A stretch of 41,536 bases of DNA from the NCBI GenBank assembly GCA_025965935.1, contig JAOPVZ010000072.1, positions 1 through 41,536 of the forward strand, in the 5' to 3' direction. Positions within the stretch are counted from its first letter, which is position 1. Each line of letters starts with the position of its first letter. The notes under the pieces are model-generated. The model ran no database searches. It saw nothing but the letters and a program-made list of their open reading frames with translations, and was not told the DNA's origin. Source of the stretch: Frankiales bacterium (GTDB taxonomy: Bacteria; Actinomycetota; Actinomycetes; Mycobacteriales; SCTD01). Positions 7,304 to 15,074 of this stretch are shown piece by piece. The position numbers and the translations under genes are program-made.

Positions 7304-8302
7304 GTGTCACAGGCGAGCGCCAGGCGCCCGCACGTCGGAGTCCGGGCGCTGCTCGTCCTGCTCAGCTGCCTGGGTCTCGCGGGTACGAGCCTGGCTGCCG
7401 CGCACGGGGGAGCGGCCGCACCCGACCCCGCGGCAGCGGTCGTCGCGGCCGCGAGGACGCACCTCGGCGACACCTACACCTGGGGCGCCACGGGCCCCGA
7501 CACCTTCGACTGCTCCGGGCTGACCGACACGGTGTGGACGCAGGCTGGCGGGATCCGCCGGATGCCGCGAACCTCGGCACAGCAGCAGGCCTGGGCGGTG
7601 CCGATCCCGGCCGAGCAGGCCCTGACCGGCGACCTGGTGTTCTTCGGCGACCCGGTGACCCACGTCGGTCTCGTGACCGGACGGGTGCACGGCGCCCTCC
7701 AGATGGTCGACGCCTCGGCCTCGCGCAAGGGCGTCGTCGAGCGCGCGGTCTGGTTCACCGGCACCGTGCGCTTCGGCCGGGTCCCGCGCACCGGGATGCC
7801 CGCCGTCCGCCCCTGGACGCCACCCGCCCTTCCGGTCCCGCCGGCTGCCAAGCCTGCCCCGACGCCTGCGCCGACGCCCGCCCCCACGGCCCTTCCGCTG
7901 GTCTCACCGCGCGAGCCCGCCCTGCGCGGGAAGCAGCCGCTCGCGGGGCTGCCGAGCCGGCCGGCGCCCAGCACCGCCACCATGCAGCGCTTCGTCGCTC
8001 TGGCCCGCCAGCAGGTCGGCGTCACGACCTGGACCGACACCGCGCTCGTGACCGCCCTGTGGCAGCGCGCCGGGGGAGCCGGCTCGCCCGACAGCCGGCC
8101 CGCGATCCACAACCGCACCCACCGGGTGCTGGTTCGCAACGCCGAGGTGGGCGACCTGGTCGTCTACGCCGCCCCGGACGACCACGTGGGCATCTACGTC
8201 GGCGCCGGCTGGATGATCGACGCCTCACGGTCCCTGGGACATGTGGTCCTTCGTCCCGTCTGGGCCGGTTCCGGCGTACAGATCGTGCGTTGGAACAAGT
8301 GA
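7304..8302 (+). CDS. Secreted protein with two NlpC/P60-type domains, the second lacking its catalytic Cys
   Basis: A 332-residue predicted exported cell-wall hydrolase. The GTG at 7304 follows an AGGAGG ribosome site by 6 nt. A signal peptide (VRALLVLLSCLGLAGTSLAAAHG) precedes an NlpC/P60 domain with Cys70 in FDCSGLTDTVW and His120 in THVGLVTG, typical of peptidases cutting the peptidoglycan stem peptide. A Pro/Ala/Thr linker (APTPAPTPAPT) leads to a second, similar domain (about 225-330). That domain keeps the His motif DDHVGIYVG (His294), but the Cys position reads TDTALVTALW, with Thr in place of Cys. The second half is probably a binding or regulatory domain. It is divergent from rbpA. 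Confidence 0.87.
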   Translation: MSQASARRPHVGVRALLVLLSCLGLAGTSLAAAHGGAAAPDPAAAVVAAARTHLGDTYTWGATGPDTFDCSGLTDTVWTQAGGIRRMPRTSAQQQAWAVPIPAEQALTGDLVFFGDPVTHVGLVTGRVHGALQMVDASASRKGVVERAVWFTGTVRFGRVPRTGMPAVRPWTPPALPVPPAAKPAPTPAPTPAPTALPLVSPREPALRGKQPLAGLPSRPAPSTATMQRFVALARQQVGVTTWTDTALVTALWQRAGGAGSPDSRPAIHNRTHRVLVRNAEVGDLVVYAAPDDHVGIYVGAGWMIDASRSLGHVVLRPVWAGSGVQIVRWNK

Positions 8303-8405
8303 TCTACGGGATTCGCCCCACTCTGACAACAGGCTGACGCTAGAGTCCTCCGACCGTCGGCACGCCGTCATCGGCACGCCGCCACCCGGTACCGAGGAGT
8401 CCCAC

Positions 8406-10460
8406 GTGACCCGTGGTCGTCTGCTGTCCGCCCTGATCGGGACGTCGTCCCTGGTCGTGGCCGTGCTGATCGGCAGCCCGGGCGCCTCTGCAGCCGCCGC
8501 GCAGTCGTCGCTGACGGTGCCCGCGACGCCGGGCAAGACGTCGGTCGGCTGGTCCGGCACCGCGCCGTTCAACAACAACCAGGACGGCCTGGTCTACGGC
8601 CAGCTCGGCCTGGACGACCCGAAGAACTCCTGCTCCACGAGCAACCACACGCTCAACGACCAGCACACCGTGCGGGTCAGCTTCCCGCCCGGTCTCAGCA
8701 AGGGCTACGACACGCTCGTCCGGTTCAGCATCAAGTGGGCCGACACCGTCGGGGACAACGCCACCAACGACATGGCCCTCTACGTCTACGGACCCGACGG
8801 CAAGCTCGTGGCAGCCAGCGACGGCAGCCAGGCCGAGGAGGGCATCAACGTCACCGACCGCGTCGGCGGCGTCTACACGGTCCTCGTCTGCTCCTTCCAG
8901 AACCCGCCGGCGGGTACGCCGTACACGGGCTCGGCCACCGCCTACACGGTGGTGCCGGCGCACTTCCCGAGCGCCAAGGGGGTCGTCGCCCCGACCTACC
9001 GGCAGTACCAGGCTCCACCGGGCAAGTCCGACAACGCGGGTGAGCCCAGCATCGGCGCGAACTGGAAGAGCGGCAACACCCTGTTCACCTCGAACACCGA
9101 CGAGTACGTCGTGAAGTTCGATGACAAGCTGGGCACCTCGAGCTGGACGCTCGTCAACGACGACATCACCGATCCGTCGAACAAGATCAGCCTCGACCCG
9201 ATCGGCTTCACCGACCACGAGACCGGCCGCACCATCGTCAGCCAGCTGTACCTCGCGTGCAGCGCCTCGGCCTACACCGACGACGACTTCGACACGACCG
9301 CCGTCCCGGCCCAGGGCTGCGGGTCGGGCATCAACGGGTTCGACCACCAGACCTTCGGCGGCGGCAAGTTCCCGGAGGGCAAGGGGCCGCTGCTGTCGTA
9401 CCCGCACGCCGTCTACTACTGCGCGCAAGGTCAGGGGCTTGTTCTCGGCGGCGCTACCTGCGCCCGCAGCGACGACGGCGGCCTCACCTTCAACCCGCCG
9501 GTCGCGACCTGGACGACTGAGTGCTCGGGCATCCACGGCCACGTGCAGGTCAGCCCGAAGGACGGCACTGTCTACCTGCCGAACGCCAAGTGCGGCGACA
9601 AGCAGGGCATAGCGGTCTCGCGCGACGGCGGTGACACCTGGGTCGTGCGCACCATCCCGGACAGCATTGCGGGGGAGAGCGACCCCTACGTCGGGATCGG
9701 CACCGACGGCACGCTGTACGTCAGCTACAGCGACGGCACGGGCCACGCCCGCGTCGCCGTCTCCCGCGACCACGGAACCACCTGGGCGAAGAGCGTTGAT
9801 GTGGGGACGCCGCTCGGCGTGCGCAACAGCGAGTTCGCCATGGTGGTGGCCGGCGACGGCAACCGCGCCACCGTCGCGTTCCTCGGCACCACGACGCCCG
9901 GCTCCACGCAAGCAGCGTCCTTCGGCAAGAACCAGGCCGGCGACACCTTCATCGGCGCCGCCTGGCACCTCTACATGTCGACCACCTACGACCGCGGCGC
10001 CACCTGGACGACGGTTGATGCCACCCCGCACGACCCGGTCCAACGCGGCTGCATCTGGAACTCCGGCGGCAGCAACCCGTGCCGCAACCTGCTCGACTTC
10101 GATGCGGTGACCATCGACAAGGCCGGCCGGGTCATGGTCGGGTACGCCGACGGCTGCGTCGGCCCGACGATCGACCCCAAGAACAACTGCGTCCTGAGCA
10201 CGGACGTGTCCGCCAACAAGCTCGTCAACCACGGCGCGATCCTGCGTCAGCTCACCGGCAAGACGCTGTTCTCGGCCTACGACGGGACCGTGGGCAGGGT
10301 CACGGTTCCTGGCACCGGCACGCCCGGTGGCGGCACCAAGACGGGCACCGGCAACGGCGGCAACGGGCTCGCCGCGACCGGAGGTGCGCCACTGCTCGCC
10401 GCGGCCGGGACGCTCCTGCTCGGCGGCGCCGCGCTGTGGCTTCGGCGGCGCCGCGCCTGA
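8406..10460 (+). CDS. Secreted BNR-repeat (sialidase-fold) protein with LAxTG sorting signal
   Basis: A 684-residue cell-surface protein. The start is placed at the GTG at 8406, preceded by GAGGAG, and not at the track start at 8241, because a signal peptide begins there (LLSALIGTSSLVVAVLIGSPGASA). Next comes a roughly 130-residue beta domain resembling pre-peptidase C-terminal domains. A beta-propeller region follows with Asp-box repeats: SDDGGLTF, SRDGGDTW, SRDHGTTW and YDRGATW. The C-terminus is a Gly/Thr-rich spacer, LAATG, a hydrophobic stretch and RRRR, which is a cell-wall sorting signal of the LAxTG type recognised by class E sortases. Sialidase catalytic residues (Arg triad) are not evident, so enzymatic activity is doubtful. 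No sortase gene is in the window. Confidence 0.85.
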   Translation: MTRGRLLSALIGTSSLVVAVLIGSPGASAAAAQSSLTVPATPGKTSVGWSGTAPFNNNQDGLVYGQLGLDDPKNSCSTSNHTLNDQHTVRVSFPPGLSKGYDTLVRFSIKWADTVGDNATNDMALYVYGPDGKLVAASDGSQAEEGINVTDRVGGVYTVLVCSFQNPPAGTPYTGSATAYTVVPAHFPSAKGVVAPTYRQYQAPPGKSDNAGEPSIGANWKSGNTLFTSNTDEYVVKFDDKLGTSSWTLVNDDITDPSNKISLDPIGFTDHETGRTIVSQLYLACSASAYTDDDFDTTAVPAQGCGSGINGFDHQTFGGGKFPEGKGPLLSYPHAVYYCAQGQGLVLGGATCARSDDGGLTFNPPVATWTTECSGIHGHVQVSPKDGTVYLPNAKCGDKQGIAVSRDGGDTWVVRTIPDSIAGESDPYVGIGTDGTLYVSYSDGTGHARVAVSRDHGTTWAKSVDVGTPLGVRNSEFAMVVAGDGNRATVAFLGTTTPGSTQAASFGKNQAGDTFIGAAWHLYMSTTYDRGATWTTVDATPHDPVQRGCIWNSGGSNPCRNLLDFDAVTIDKAGRVMVGYADGCVGPTIDPKNNCVLSTDVSANKLVNHGAILRQLTGKTLFSAYDGTVGRVTVPGTGTPGGGTKTGTGNGGNGLAATGGAPLLAAAGTLLLGGAALWLRRRRA

Positions 10461-10533
10461 TTGGCAGCAATCGCGCGTCAGTCAGCGTTCCTGCCGCCTG
10501 CGGCGGGGGAGCCGGGCTGCTCTGCTGTCCGCC

Positions 10534-11094
10534 ATGACGACGTCCACCCCCGACATCACCCCTGGCATCACTCCTGACACCAAGGACTGGACCTGGGTCT
10601 TGGAGCGGCCCTGCCCGGACTGCGGCTTCGACGCCGGCAGCCTCGAGCGCGCCGACGTGGCACCACGGCTGCGCCAGGCGGCCGCCGACCTGGCCGCGGC
10701 GCTGACGCTGCCGGATGCCACCGTGCGCCCTCAGCCCAGCACCTGGTCCACGCTGGAGTACGCCTGCCACGTCCGGGACGTGTTCCGGATCTTCCTGGTG
10801 CGCCTTGAGCTCATGCTTGCGCAGGACGACCCGCTGTTCGGCAACTGGGACCAGGACGAGACGGCCGTTGCCGAGCGGTACGGCGAGCAGCAGCCGTCCG
10901 TCGTCAGCCGCGAGCTCAACGAGGCGGTCGAGGTGCTCGCCGGCCGGTTCCAGGAGCTGCCAGCAGACGTCTGGCAGCGGCCCGGCCGGCGCAGCGACGG
11001 CGCGGCCTTCACCGTGACGACGTTCAGCCAGTACCTCGTGCACGACCCGGTGCACCACGTCTGGGACGTCCAGCACGGCGCCGCCGCCCCATGA
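10534..11094 (+). CDS. DinB-like family protein
   Basis: A 186-residue four-helix-bundle protein of the DinB/maleylpyruvate-isomerase-like superfamily; many actinobacterial members use mycothiol. The start is the ATG at 10534; the track start at 10327 runs into the preceding gene. Visible: the N-terminal RPCPDCGFDAG motif common in this subfamily, WSTLEYACHVRDVFRIF carrying the first metal-type His, and the C-terminal HDPVHHVWDVQ with further His residues. Three His ligands are consistent with a metal site. The substrate is unknown. A second DinB-like gene lies tail-to-tail 91 bp downstream on the other strand. Confidence 0.82.
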   Translation: MTTSTPDITPGITPDTKDWTWVLERPCPDCGFDAGSLERADVAPRLRQAAADLAAALTLPDATVRPQPSTWSTLEYACHVRDVFRIFLVRLELMLAQDDPLFGNWDQDETAVAERYGEQQPSVVSRELNEAVEVLAGRFQELPADVWQRPGRRSDGAAFTVTTFSQYLVHDPVHHVWDVQHGAAAP

Positions 11095-11106
11095 TCGACG
11101 GAGACT

Positions 11107-11124
11107 CACCTCGTACCTGAGGTG
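11107..11124. terminator. Stem-loop between convergent DinB-like genes
   Basis: CACCTC-GTACCT-GAGGTG forms a 6-bp stem with a 6-nt loop, located between the two convergent stops (11094 and 11186). No U-tract follows on either strand, which is usual for actinobacterial terminators, so a termination role is only plausible. Confidence 0.35.
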
Positions 11125-11185
11125 CCTGGCAGCGCGCCAACTCTCCGTGGATCACGGCAGCAAAGATGGCTTCCCAGCTGCGCGC

Positions 11186-11668
11186 TCAGCCCGCGACGCG
11201 GAGCTCGAGCAGCTGCTGCGTGTGCCGCGGCACGTGGTCCGCTGCCAGGCCTCCGATCAGGCTCTCCAACGTCAGCGGCTGGTCCACAGCGACCGCCTCG
11301 TTCGAGACCAGGAGCGAGGGCACGAGCACCTGCGCGGCAGCGTCGGTGAGCCGATCGCCGACATCGCAGAGGACTTCGGTCGTCCGCCGGACGCTGTCGA
11401 TCAGCGCGGCACGGTCGGCGTGCTCCGCGACGATCCGCGCCAGGTTCCAGCGGTCGAGCGAGACCCGATTGTCGAACGTCGGCCGGGAGCCGGCCACCAC
11501 GCCGAGCGCGACGGCGGTGATCCCGGCATCGATGCTGAGCAGGTGTGCCAGCAGCTGGTCCGCGTTCCAGCCACCGTCGGCCGCCTCGCCGAGCTCAGGG
11601 GAGGCAGCGGCGTCGAGCAGCTGGTCGTAGGCGGCTTGCAGTGCTGTGGTGTCCATGACGCGTGTCAC
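11186..11668 (-). CDS. DinB-like / maleylpyruvate isomerase N-terminal-domain protein
   Basis: A 160-residue predicted helical-bundle protein of the DinB-like superfamily: GGWNADQLLAHLLSIDAG carries the first His, and DHVPRHTQQLLELR the C-terminal His pair. The GTG at 11668 overlaps the stop of the ArsR gene (GTGA), and I prefer it to the internal ATG at 11656. It is therefore the last gene of a coupled three-gene operon with SRPBCC and ArsR proteins. Operons joining an ArsR regulator, an AHSA1-type SRPBCC protein and DinB-like proteins are common in actinobacteria but poorly characterised. No function is assigned. Confidence 0.75.
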   Translation of the reverse strand: MTRVMDTTALQAAYDQLLDAAASPELGEAADGGWNADQLLAHLLSIDAGITAVALGVVAGSRPTFDNRVSLDRWNLARIVAEHADRAALIDSVRRTTEVLCDVGDRLTDAAAQVLVPSLLVSNEAVAVDQPLTLESLIGGLAADHVPRHTQQLLELRVAG

Positions 11669-12003
11669 TCCGGCTTTGCGCGCTGGATGGCTTCCGCGAT
11701 CCGCTTGATGCGCCGCAAGCGCGCGTCCCAGGCGGATCCCACTGAGGCGAGCTGGGCGACCGCGCGCGCAAGCTGTGCCTGGTCGACCTCGTAGCGGATC
11801 TCGCGGCCGGACGGTGTCGGATGCACGAGACCCACCCGGTCGAGGACGGCGAGATGCTTCGCGACGGCTTGCCGCGTCACCGGAAGGTGCTCGCTGAGCG
11901 CGGTCGCGGTGGGGCCCCCGCCGGCCAGCAGGAGATCGAGCACTCGTCGGCGGGTCGGGTCGCCGATCGCCGACCAGAGCTCGTCGTCGACGGCCGCGGT
12001 CAT
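11665..12003 (-). CDS. ArsR-family winged-helix transcriptional regulator
   Basis: A 112-residue regulator. The winged helix is clear: LWSAIGDPTRRRVLDLLLAGGGPTATALSEHL, then the recognition helix VTRQAVAKHLAVLDRVGLV and the wing SGREIRYEVD. No Cys residues are present, so it is not a classical metal sensor; it belongs to the SRPBCC-associated subgroup. The ATG at 12003 overlaps the stop of the SRPBCC gene (ATGA), so the track N-terminal extension to 12306 is rejected. A likely target is the operator in front of the SRPBCC gene, which it would share with the broken divergent MFS gene. Confidence 0.9.
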   Translation of the reverse strand: MTAAVDDELWSAIGDPTRRRVLDLLLAGGGPTATALSEHLPVTRQAVAKHLAVLDRVGLVHPTPSGREIRYEVDQAQLARAVAQLASVGSAWDARLRRIKRIAEAIQRAKPE

Positions 12004-12467
12004 GGCGCGGTGACCAACTTCGTGAGGTACGTGCGCAGGCCGCCGGCGAAGTGGGTGTCCCAACCGACGACGTGCTCGTTGTACTGCTGCTCGAGGACGG
12101 CCGCCTCCCAGCCCCGCTCGCGGAACCCGGTCTCCGTCAGCCGCACCGTCGTCCCTTCGCCCGTCGGGACGAGCGTCATGGTCACCAGCAGCGAGTTGCC
12201 CGAGGTCGGCTGCGCATCGTCGGCATACACCCACCGGAAGGAGAAGAGCCGCGGCCGTTCCGCCTCGACGACCGTGAGCCGAGCGACATGAGCGTCTTCG
12301 CGGCACGGGTCACCCCACACCAGCTCACCCGTCGCGCCGGCCACTGGCGCCAGATCCGCCTCCGCGTTCCACCACTCGCGGATGTGCGCGGGGGTGCTGA
12401 TCACCTCGAACACCACCTCCGGCGAGGCGTCGATGTGGAACTCGCGCTCGATGATCCCGTACTCCAT
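12000..12467 (-). CDS. SRPBCC / AHSA1 domain protein
   Basis: A 155-residue START-like ligand-binding fold of the AHSA1 type (IIEREFHIDASPEVVFEVISTPAHIREWW, LFSFRW, TEGTTVRLTETGF and the C-terminal helix). First gene of the SRPBCC-ArsR-DinB operon. The ATG at 12467 is preceded by GGAAGG. Its ligand is unknown. Such proteins co-occur with ArsR regulators and are presumed to bind hydrophobic small molecules. The 4-nt ATGA overlap with arsR indicates translational coupling. Confidence 0.87.
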   Translation of the reverse strand: MEYGIIEREFHIDASPEVVFEVISTPAHIREWWNAEADLAPVAGATGELVWGDPCREDAHVARLTVVEAERPRLFSFRWVYADDAQPTSGNSLLVTMTLVPTGEGTTVRLTETGFRERGWEAAVLEQQYNEHVVGWDTHFAGGLRTYLTKLVTAP

Positions 12468-12479
12468 GGTGGTACCTTC

Positions 12480-12496
12480 CGCAACGTTGGGTTGCG
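12480..12496. promoter_or_regulatory. Candidate ArsR operator in the SRPBCC/MFS divergent region
   Basis: CGCAAC-GTTGG-GTTGCG is a perfect inverted repeat with 6-bp arms, 13 bp upstream of the SRPBCC start codon. A -10-like TAGCCT lies just upstream of it on the minus strand. Its position between promoter and start fits autoregulation by the operon's ArsR protein. Confidence 0.5.
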
Positions 12497-12542
12497 AGTC
12501 AGGCTAGCCGTCGACTCCGGCATGCGCAACTGATGGTTACGG

Positions 12543-12707
12543 ATGGCCGCGCCGTCCAGGCGGTCGTTGGGACGGCAGTTCGGCTGGTTGTGGGCGGCAT
12601 ACGCGGTCAGCGCGTACGGGTCCGGGCTGGGACTCGGGGCACTTCCGCTGATCGCAGTGCTGGCGGTGCTCGTACCTGACGCCGATAATCGACATTATGT
12701 CAGATAG
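12543..12707 (+). pseudogene. Truncated MFS transporter (N-terminal remnant)
   Basis: A 54-codon frame, too short for the ORF track. It begins with a conserved MFS-like N-terminus: a basic segment with LGRQFGWLWAAYAVSAYGSG, then a hydrophobic helix GALPLIAVLAVLV. It then runs into unrelated DADNRHYVR and a TAG stop, so about 50 of the roughly 400 residues expected for a 12-helix permease remain. It is divergent from the SRPBCC-ArsR operon, an arrangement in which an ArsR regulator commonly controls a transporter. The break coincides with an AT-rich palindromic sequence. The family call rests on recognising the N-terminus by eye. Confidence 0.6.
12677..12703. repeat. AT-rich nested palindromes at the MFS break point
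   Basis: CGATAATCG (12683-12691) and GACATTATGTC (12691-12701) are adjoining perfect palindromes, enclosed by CTGAC (12676-12680) and GTCAG (12699-12703). The stretch is far more AT-rich than its surroundings. It lies 84 bp upstream of the DUF427 start. It may be that gene's operator, or a scar of the deletion that truncated the MFS gene. Confidence 0.5.
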
Positions 12708-12786
12708 GCGCTCGGGACGGCTCCCCCGGGAACACCGGTCGAGAAGAGCGGTTGTCACGAGAAGCACCCCCTCCCAAGGAGCCGAC

Positions 12787-13161
12787 GTGACAGAGCGCAA
12801 GGTCCTGCAGCCCTCCGATGAGCACCCGATCACCGTCCGGCGCACCGGAGGGCGGGTCGTCATCCGCCGCGGCGACGCCGTCGTGGTCGACACCCGCGAC
12901 GCGCTGACCCTGCAGGAGGCCAGCTACCCGGCCGTGCAGTACGTGCCGCGCAAGGACGTCGAGCTGAGCCTCCTCGAGCGCAGCCAGCACACCACGTACT
13001 GCCCGTTCAAGGGTGACGCCGCCTACTTCAGCCTGCCGGACGTCCCGAACGCGGTCTGGAGCTACGAGGCGCCGTACCCGGCGGTCGCCGAGATCCAGGA
13101 CCACCTGGCGTTCTACCCGCAGCACGTCGACGTCGAGGTCCTCGAGGTCGACGCGGCCTGA
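12787..13161 (+). CDS. DUF427 domain-containing protein
   Basis: A 124-residue DUF427 protein: RRTGGRVVIRRGDAVVVDTRDALTLQEA, YVPRKDVELSLLERSQHTTYCPFKGDAAYFSL, VWSYEAPYPAV and FYPQHVDVEVLE are all family blocks. The start is the GTG at 12787, with AAGGAG 6 nt upstream; the track start at 12697 lies in the palindromic region. The function of the family is not established; a small beta-rich fold is expected. It is monocistronic, followed by a 118-bp gap with a short tandem repeat. Confidence 0.9.
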   Translation: MTERKVLQPSDEHPITVRRTGGRVVIRRGDAVVVDTRDALTLQEASYPAVQYVPRKDVELSLLERSQHTTYCPFKGDAAYFSLPDVPNAVWSYEAPYPAVAEIQDHLAFYPQHVDVEVLEVDAA

Positions 13162-13214
13162 GCGCTGGCGCGCCCCTGACTGCACCACGGGCCCGCGAGG
13201 TGTGAGGATGCTCT

Positions 13215-13250
13215 GACATCCGGGGAGACATCCCGGGAGACATCCGGCGA
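13215..13250 (+). repeat. Three 12-bp tandem repeats upstream of the VWA gene
   Basis: GACATCCGGGGA, GACATCCCGGGA and GACATCCGGCGA follow one another without gaps, ending 29 bp before the start of the substrate-binding/VWA gene. Twelve-base periodicity close to a helical turn would put the GACATCC cores on nearly the same DNA face, so they may be regulator half-sites. They could also be simple slippage repeats. Confidence 0.7.
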
Positions 13251-13279
13251 CACCCACGACGACGCAGGCGAGGGATCCA

Positions 13280-15070
13280 GTGGCGCAGGGCACAAGACGA
13301 GCTCCGCTGTTCGTCGCGGGTCTCGTCGGCCTGGCCCTGATCGTCGGCGTCAAGCTGCTGACCGGAGGTGGCAGCAGCAAGGACTCCGGGCCCGCGCCAC
13401 TGACCCAGGGCTGCACGACGGTGCACCTGACGGCGTCGTCGGAGAAGGCCGCGCTGCTGACCCAGATCGCGAAGAACTGGAACGGCACCAAGGTCGACGG
13501 TCAGTGCGCCCAGGTGGCGGTCGTCAGCAAGGCCAGCGGCGGCGCCGCGGATGCGCTGGCCCGGGGCTGGGACGAGGCCGTCGACGGCCCGCGGCCCGAC
13601 GTCTGGTCCCCCGCCTCCTCCTCCTGGACGCAGCTGCTCCGGCAGAAGACGACCGCCGTCGACAAGCCCGACCTGATCGCGAGCGGCCAGCTCCCCTCGG
13701 TCGCCAACACCCCGCTCGTCATCGCGATGCCGAAGCCGATGGCAGTGGCGCTGGGCTGGCCGCGCAAGGCGCTGGGCTGGGGCGACGTCTACCGGCTCGC
13801 GCAGGACCCGAAGGGCTGGGCCAGCATCGGTCAGCCCTACGGCGCGTTCACCCTCGGCAAGACCAACCCCAACTTCTCGACCTCGGGCCTGCACGCCACC
13901 GTCGGCACCTACGTGGCGGCGACGGGCACCTCGAGCGACCTGACACTCGACAACCTCAAGGACCCGAAGGTGCAGGCGTACGCCCGCGCCGTCGAGGGCG
14001 CCGTCGTGCACTACGGCGACACCACCTTGACCTTCCTGTCGAACCTGCAGCAGGCCGACGACCGCGGGCAGGGCCTCGGCTACATCAGCGCCGTTGCCGT
14101 CGAGGAGAAGTCGGTCTGGGACTACAACCAGGGCAACCCGACAGGTGACCCCACCACGCTGGGCCGCCACCCCAAGCCGCGCATCCCGCTGGTGGCGATC
14201 TATCCCAAGGAAGGAACCCTCCTCAGCGACTCCCCCTACGCCGTACTGCAGGCTGACTGGGTGAGCGACAAGGTGCGCAAGGCGGCGCAGGCGTTCCTCA
14301 GCGAGCTGCGCGGCAGCGGCGCGCAGAAGCGGTTCGCGGCGGCGGCCTTCCGCAGCAGCAACAACCGGCCAGGAGAGCTCATCACGCAGGACAACGGGCT
14401 GCTGCCCAGTCAGCCGACCCTGGTCCTGACTCCCCCGGCGCCCAACGTCCTCGCGCGGGTCGAGGCCCTGTGGAACCAGCAGCGCAAGCCGGCCCGGGTG
14501 CTGCTGGTCATCGACACCTCCGGGTCCATGGGCGACGACGCGGGCAACGGCAGCAGCAAGCTGGACACCGCCAAGACCGCCGCGCTGCACGCACTCGACC
14601 AGTTCGGCCCCAACGACGACGTGTCGCTGTGGTCGTTCTCGTCGCGCGCCGCCGGCGACCCGGCGCCTTACCGCAAGCTGGTGCCGTTCGAGCGGATCGG
14701 TGCCAACAAGGCGCGGCTCCGCTCGGCGATCTCCGCCCTCTCCCCCAAGGGTGGGACCGCGCTCTACACGAGCGCCGGCGGCGCCTACGACGCCATGGCA
14801 AGCAGCGTCTCGGGCGACGCCATCAGCGCCGTCGTGTTCCTGACCGACGGCAAGAACGAGGACGACAACCACGACCTCGCCGGGCTGTTGCGCAAGCTCT
14901 CCCCCGAGGACACCTCGCGGTCCGTCCGGTTCTTCCCGATCGGGTACGGCCGCGATGCCGACCTCCCCACCCTGACCAAGATCGCGGAGTCGGCCCGTGG
15001 TGCGGCGTACAACGCCTCCGATCCCGCCTCGATCGACAAGGTCTTCACATCGGTCCTCTCGAACTTCTGA
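13280..15070 (+). CDS. Substrate-binding and VWA domain-containing protein
   Basis: A 596-residue exported or membrane-anchored protein. An N-terminal hydrophobic segment (LFVAGLVGLALIVGVKLL) is followed by a periplasmic-binding-protein-like domain of the ModA/extracellular solute-binding type (about 45-360: VVSKASGGAADALARGW, PDVWSPASSSWTQLL, NTPLVIAMPKPMA). The C-terminal von Willebrand A domain has a full MIDAS: Asp412 in DTSGSMGDD, the Thr of GGTALYTSAG, and the Asp of FLTDGKNEDD. The GTG start at 13280 has no strong Shine-Dalgarno. Such fusions are widespread in actinobacteria but uncharacterised. No ABC transporter partner is nearby. The next gene begins 4 nt after the stop, so they form an operon. 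Confidence 0.87.
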   Translation: MAQGTRRAPLFVAGLVGLALIVGVKLLTGGGSSKDSGPAPLTQGCTTVHLTASSEKAALLTQIAKNWNGTKVDGQCAQVAVVSKASGGAADALARGWDEAVDGPRPDVWSPASSSWTQLLRQKTTAVDKPDLIASGQLPSVANTPLVIAMPKPMAVALGWPRKALGWGDVYRLAQDPKGWASIGQPYGAFTLGKTNPNFSTSGLHATVGTYVAATGTSSDLTLDNLKDPKVQAYARAVEGAVVHYGDTTLTFLSNLQQADDRGQGLGYISAVAVEEKSVWDYNQGNPTGDPTTLGRHPKPRIPLVAIYPKEGTLLSDSPYAVLQADWVSDKVRKAAQAFLSELRGSGAQKRFAAAAFRSSNNRPGELITQDNGLLPSQPTLVLTPPAPNVLARVEALWNQQRKPARVLLVIDTSGSMGDDAGNGSSKLDTAKTAALHALDQFGPNDDVSLWSFSSRAAGDPAPYRKLVPFERIGANKARLRSAISALSPKGGTALYTSAGGAYDAMASSVSGDAISAVVFLTDGKNEDDNHDLAGLLRKLSPEDTSRSVRFFPIGYGRDADLPTLTKIAESARGAAYNASDPASIDKVFTSVLSNF

Positions 15071-15074
15071 TGCG

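Noticed and set aside
8241-8405. N-terminal extension of the BNR protein (track start 8241)
   Set aside because: Overlaps the preceding NlpC/P60 gene; the signal peptide and GAGGAG point to 8406.
8340-10232. 630-residue minus-strand ORF
   Set aside because: Antisense to the BNR protein, whose plus frame has a signal peptide, Asp boxes and sorting signal.
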